64,000 nt of DNA, taken from assembly GCF_009931115.1 (NCBI RefSeq), contig NZ_CP047491.1, positions 3,609,501 to 3,673,500 of the forward strand, given 5' to 3'. Below are positions 60,345 through 64,000 of the stretch, in pieces. Under the pieces are notes generated by a model. That model did not search any database. It was not told the origin of the DNA and worked only from the letters and a program-made list of their open reading frames with translations. The translations under genes were made by a program, and so were the position numbers. This DNA is from Microbulbifer hydrolyticus (GTDB taxonomy: Bacteria > Pseudomonadota > Gammaproteobacteria > Pseudomonadales > Cellvibrionaceae). Numbering within the stretch: position 1 is the stretch's first letter; every line of letters begins with the position of its first letter.

Positions 60345-61886
60345 TTATTTGGTGAGTTTTATGTTATCCACCTGCAGAACCGCACCCATCTGATTGTCCC
60401 AACCGGGGGAGATGACGAAGGGGGTGTTTACACTGGCGGTGTTGAGCCCTCCCTGTTCCAGCTCCAGCATTGGGATCTGAAAATGGGTCCACTGATCCAC
60501 CGCGGGCATGTCCAGCGGATAATCTCCGGATGAACACGGGTGAACGCAGTCGGCGCGAAACGTCAGCGATGCGGAACCAGCATCCGCCGGTTCCGCCAGA
60601 ACCCGCAGGTCAAATTCGATGAAGCTGTAGCCACTCAGGTCGTAGGTGGCTTCGGACTGAAAAAAACCAATACCCTGATCGGTGTTGTAGGTGATCTGGC
60701 CCACGTCTGCGTAATCGCCACCACCATCGGCCACTTCGAAATCGACCGTACCGAATGCGGTCCAGGTGTACCACTGGTAAGGCGCCTTGGCCGCGCCATC
60801 GAACACGAGCAGCTCATCACCATCATTGTCCGGAGCCTGTGGCGGTGTGATACCGGGATTACTCACAAATTCACCGTCGGTACTGGCACACCCCTTACCG
60901 GTGTCGAAATCTTCCGTGCACTGGTAAACCCGCACATAGTCGACCTGGTATTCCTGCGGGAAGGCGCTCTCGTCGATACCGGTATCATTGACATTGGACG
61001 GCCAGTCACCACCCACCGCCAGATTGAGTATCAGGTGGAAGGTTTGGTCAAATGGCGCATTGGCATTGTCCAGTGCGGCGGTGGTGTACCAGCCATCGGC
61101 CTTCTGGGTGGCATAGTGGTCACCATCCACATACCAGCGGATTTCGCCCTCTTCCCATTCCACCGCGTAGGTGTGGAAATCGTCTGCGGGGTTGAGACCG
61201 CCGGGAATCTGGTAGGCCTCGCCGGTGTATACGTTGGACGGCCAGGAGTCGCCATAATGCAGGGTGCCGTGGATATGGTCCTCGCCACCAACCTTCAGGT
61301 TGACGGCTTCGAGAATGTCGATTTCACCGGACAGCGGCCAGCCGCCGTAGACCCACTCGGTGGGCAGCATCCAGAATGCCGGCCATGAACCCTGACCAAA
61401 AGGCAGCTTCGCGCGCATTTCGAAGCGCCCGTATTTCCAGTCGCCGAGGTTTTTGGTGCGCAGGCGTGCAGAGGTATAGGAACCACTCCCGGACGTATCT
61501 GCGGGATCGTATTCAGGGTCATCATCCACCCGATTGGGGCCGGTGGCATCTTCGCGGATCGCCTTGATATGCAAAATATCGTCGGCAACCCAGGAATTTT
61601 CCGGCGCGTCCGTATAGCACTGTGCCTCGTTGTTGCCACCACCGGTACAGTTTTTTTCGTGGGACCATTTTCCGGCGTCGATCGTGTCACCGGAAAACTC
61701 GTCTTGCCAAACCAGGCAGTAGCCGGAAGCCACGGGGTCCTCCAGACATTGCTCGGGGCGAGTATCCACCACCGGTGGGTCGACCGGTTCCTCATTGTCA
61801 TCATTGCCGTTGGCGCCACCCCCGCCGCATGCGGTGGCCGCCATGGCCAGTGCAAGGGTTGTGGTGCGGAACAGAAATCTGGACAT
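60345..61886 (-). CDS. GH16 beta-glucanase lipoprotein
   Basis: 513 residues. Lipobox MAATAC with Cys20, Gly/Asn/Asp-rich linker, then GH16 (about 55-325) with E188, D190 and E193 (SGEIDILEAVN) and a C-terminal beta-sandwich carbohydrate-binding-like domain (about 350-513). Different from the two paralogous GH16 genes: the segment YGGWPLSGEIDILEAVNLKVGG is of the laminarinase/lichenase type, and extra Cys pairs are present (ECL.. near 47-57, CTGGGNNEAQC). Surface anchoring suggests first attack on soluble laminarin. Confidence 0.87.
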   Translation of the reverse strand: MSRFLFRTTTLALAMAATACGGGGANGNDDNEEPVDPPVVDTRPEQCLEDPVASGYCLVWQDEFSGDTIDAGKWSHEKNCTGGGNNEAQCYTDAPENSWVADDILHIKAIREDATGPNRVDDDPEYDPADTSGSGSYTSARLRTKNLGDWKYGRFEMRAKLPFGQGSWPAFWMLPTEWVYGGWPLSGEIDILEAVNLKVGGEDHIHGTLHYGDSWPSNVYTGEAYQIPGGLNPADDFHTYAVEWEEGEIRWYVDGDHYATQKADGWYTTAALDNANAPFDQTFHLILNLAVGGDWPSNVNDTGIDESAFPQEYQVDYVRVYQCTEDFDTGKGCASTDGEFVSNPGITPPQAPDNDGDELLVFDGAAKAPYQWYTWTAFGTVDFEVADGGGDYADVGQITYNTDQGIGFFQSEATYDLSGYSFIEFDLRVLAEPADAGSASLTFRADCVHPCSSGDYPLDMPAVDQWTHFQIPMLELEQGGLNTASVNTPFVISPGWDNQMGAVLQVDNIKLTK

Positions 61887-61972
61887 CGCTGTCTCCTTTT
61901 TGTGTGGTTATTGTTTTTTCTGCGGTCTGTTATCGAGAGCCCGCTTATATGACGATTGTTCGCAGCAAAAGT

Positions 61973-62005
61973 CGCCCCACATTCGGTAAAAAACCAATAT
62001 GGGCC
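61973..62005. promoter_or_regulatory. Second CCAAWATGGGMC-type element pair
   Basis: CCAATATGGGCC (61994-62005) faces GCCCCACATTCG (61974-61985), resembling the pair before the GH3 gene. It lies about 90-120 bases upstream of the GH16 lipoprotein start. Confidence 0.35.
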
Positions 62006-62030
62006 GTGCCTTTTAAAAATATGGGGGATT

Positions 62031-62058
62031 AAAAAAGGGCGCGGTTTTTCCGCGCCCT
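62031..62058 (-). terminator. Intrinsic terminator of the DUF1111 gene
   Basis: AGGGCGCGG / CCGCGCCCT (62036-62058) with a 5-base loop and a T-run on minus (62036-62031), 24 bases after the stop. Confidence 0.92.
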
Positions 62059-62082
62059 CTACTCGAATGAAAACAACAAGAA

Positions 62083-64000
62083 TTACAGCGAATTCAGGAA
62101 GTTCAAAACGTCCTGCTTTTGCGTCGCAGACAATGCCTGATAGCCATTGTTTGATGACTGCGCCTCACCGCCGTGCCACCGGATCGCCTCTTCGATAGTG
62201 CGCGCACGGCCATCGTGCAGATAGCTGTGTTCCGGCGTGCAAACTTCGTTGCCCTGTCCACCGATAGGGTTTTCCACTCCGCCGGTCACGCAGGCAGAGA
62301 GCCCAAGCCCCCACAGCGGTGCGGTACGCCATTCGGCTCCGCTGGCTTCGCCTTCACCGAGATTGTCAGCCAGCCCCGGCCCCATATCGTGCAGCAACAG
62401 GTCGGTATAGGGATGGATGGTCTGACTGCGCAATTCCGCGAAGGGATGATTTGCGCTGGTTTGCTGGTTTGGCGTATGGCAGCCAGCACAACCGACAGAG
62501 GTAAATAATTGCTCACCATTCAGTACCGAAGGATCATCGTAGTTTCGCTGCGGCCGCACACCCAGTAGGGCAACATATTTGGTGAGGTCCTGGAGGTGTG
62601 CATCCGCCAGCTCGGCACCCGCAGATCCGCAGTCTGTCTGACTGCTACCGCAATCGGGCTGCGGGAATACGGATGTCATTACCCCCATATCGGTATTGAA
62701 TGCTCGTGCAAGTTGCTGGCGGATACTAGCTGCGCCGGCCTTCCAGCCGAATCGACCCAGGCGGGTTTCGCCAGTCTCCGGGTCCACTACGCGATTGAGT
62801 CGCCCCGAGATACCGTCGCCATTACTATCGGAGGGATCTGCCTTCGCGACGATGTCACTCTCGGCAATCGCTTCGAGCAGGCCCATGCCCACCAGGTTCG
62901 GCGCGATACGCGCAGAAAAACGTGCAGGCGTGACCCCAGTAAACGCGTAATTGGGTGAACGCAAACCGTTCTGTTCACTCCAGAAAGCAATTGAAACGGA
63001 GCCCTCACTCGCTGCGCCGTCGCGCGCTTGGGGTTGCAGGGCGCTGCCTAGATAGGGGTCGGGGTTGCCGTTAGCATCTGCGACTTTAAACGTCCACTTT
63101 TCCAGTGGCTCGCCAACAGGCGCAGGCGCAGCGCGGCCATTGCGCTCGTGACAACTGGCACAACTATCATTGATGTAATGCGGGCCCGCGAGACCGACCA
63201 TATCCTGCAGTGGAGGGTTTTCCAGTGGCTTTTCATCGTGCAAACCATCCACGGCGGAGGTGTGCAGCACGCGACGTCCGCGCATAAATGGCTGAGCATT
63301 GTCGTAGCCCATATTTGTTGCCATCTGCATAAAGTGGTTATCTGTCTCTCCGGAAGTTGAAGCATGGATACTTGTATTACCGCCCAACCAGGCTCGCTCC
63401 GGAATTTTGAAGGAATCCTTGATGCCACCGAACGGCGTGGCACCACCCACATCCCAGGACACCAGACCTTCACCAACGATGTAGAGGAAAGTGGTACCGT
63501 AATAATTTGCCCGGCCGTTGGGCACGCTGGCATCCAGGAACTGGCTGATTTCAAACTCCAGCTTGTCACCCACCTGTATCGGCCGGTTTTGCCGGCAGTT
63601 GAAGCTGCGCTCCTTGAAATAGTTGTACTGATCGACAACCTGCATCACGCCGTTATCGCAGTATTCCGCCACCGTACCCACACCGCGATAGAACCAGCGA
63701 TTCTCCGCCTCCGTATCACTCAGCTTGAATTGGGTGCGCACATTCATCCGCACGGTGTTTCCGCCTTTGGCGACCTCATCAATAATTTCGATGGAAGCGG
63801 TACGGTCTTCCCAGTAAAAGCTGAGGTAATGATCGTAGGCCTGGAAGTGATCTTCCTTGGCATGGCGATCCCGCGCGCGATCTGAAAATCGGGTAACCAG
63901 CGCGTTGCCGGTTTCAAACTGGATCGCCGGTTCAAGCGGCGTACTGCTGTTATAGAGCGGGACAATATTGCCCAGGTTCCCGCCCGATGAGCCGCCAGAC
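62083..64000 (-). CDS. DUF1111 di-haem oxidoreductase-like protein, N-terminus beyond the window
   Basis: The frame is open to the right edge, so at least 638 residues are present and the true start is missing. Residues from the edge read SGGSSGGNLGNIVPLYNSST, a Gly/Ser linker and the start of a beta domain. The C-terminal DUF1111 (DHOR) domain has two haem-c motifs (CASCHERNG and CAGCHTPNQ) and the final SYLHDGRARTIEEAIRWHGGEA. Family members are periplasmic di-haem proteins of peroxidase/thiol-oxidoreductase type. It sits next to the laminarin genes, but its own terminator separates it. Confidence 0.8.
   Translation of the reverse strand, partial: SGGSSGGNLGNIVPLYNSSTPLEPAIQFETGNALVTRFSDRARDRHAKEDHFQAYDHYLSFYWEDRTASIEIIDEVAKGGNTVRMNVRTQFKLSDTEAENRWFYRGVGTVAEYCDNGVMQVVDQYNYFKERSFNCRQNRPIQVGDKLEFEISQFLDASVPNGRANYYGTTFLYIVGEGLVSWDVGGATPFGGIKDSFKIPERAWLGGNTSIHASTSGETDNHFMQMATNMGYDNAQPFMRGRRVLHTSAVDGLHDEKPLENPPLQDMVGLAGPHYINDSCASCHERNGRAAPAPVGEPLEKWTFKVADANGNPDPYLGSALQPQARDGAASEGSVSIAFWSEQNGLRSPNYAFTGVTPARFSARIAPNLVGMGLLEAIAESDIVAKADPSDSNGDGISGRLNRVVDPETGETRLGRFGWKAGAASIRQQLARAFNTDMGVMTSVFPQPDCGSSQTDCGSAGAELADAHLQDLTKYVALLGVRPQRNYDDPSVLNGEQLFTSVGCAGCHTPNQQTSANHPFAELRSQTIHPYTDLLLHDMGPGLADNLGEGEASGAEWRTAPLWGLGLSACVTGGVENPIGGQGNEVCTPEHSYLHDGRARTIEEAIRWHGGEAQSSNNGYQALSATQKQDVLNFLNSL

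Overview
The window looks like the chromosome of a marine, polysaccharide-degrading gammaproteobacterium of the Microbulbifer/Cellvibrionaceae type (inference). The reasons are a GC-rich sequence, two dense glucan-utilisation regions, TonB-dependent uptake, many lipoprotein and secreted glycoside hydrolases with binding modules, and a flavin-dependent halogenase next to a TonB receptor. I saw no tRNA, rRNA or CRISPR array.

Layout. 1-1.5 kb: a tyrosine recombinase. 1.8-3.3 kb: an MFS sugar transporter. 3.6-5.3 kb: a hipBA module. 5.3-7.7 kb: an AT-richer patch of poorly conserved genes (CPBP protease, small membrane proteins, a hexamer repeat). 7.7-10.1 kb: housekeeping-like small genes (PLA2-motif protein, spermidine-synthase-like methyltransferase fold, DUF2986, two VOC proteins). 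10.2-19.4 kb: an alpha-glucan block of GH13 (minus) and GH13, GH31, GH13 (plus). 19.4-27.8 kb: a ten-gene, mostly overlapping minus-strand operon (thermostable-hemolysin-family protein, AMP-ligase, haem-oxygenase-like di-iron protein, SDR, TPR protein, QseBC/PmrAB-type two-component system, cupredoxin, FTR1 iron permease, outer-membrane-like protein). It is preceded by a PmrA-type box. 28-29.7 kb: a DUF3014 protein and a paralogue of the operon's last gene. 29.8-36.9 kb: a Tat-type DUF1552 protein and an 1882-residue starch-binding, PQQ-dehydrogenase-like, four-haem, DUF1592-type protein. 37.3-48.6 kb: a second alpha-glucan block with a GH13 amylase, universal stress protein, esterase, tryptophan-halogenase-like enzyme, TonB receptor, glucokinase and AraC-type regulator. 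48.6-50.8 kb: a lipase-chaperone-like gene divergent from a PETase/cutinase-like polyester hydrolase. 50.9-61.9 kb: a beta-glucan (laminarin) locus with GH16-GH128, GH16, GH3 and GH16. 62.1 kb to the edge: a di-haem DUF1111 protein cut by the window end.

How it fits together. Starch would be cut outside or at the cell surface by the module-rich GH13, imported by the TonB receptor, trimmed by the lipoprotein GH13s and GH31, carried into the cytoplasm by the MFS permease and phosphorylated by glucokinase. Intergenic regions of this set carry GGGGA(T/G)GAGG boxes, three of them exact, equal to the E. coli MalT box as I recall it. These are not seen in the laminarin locus, which has a different shared motif (CAAAATGGGAC-like). 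The most unusual parts are the ten-gene operon with its own PmrA/QseB-type promoter element, and the starch-binding multihaem dehydrogenase with its DUF1552 partner.
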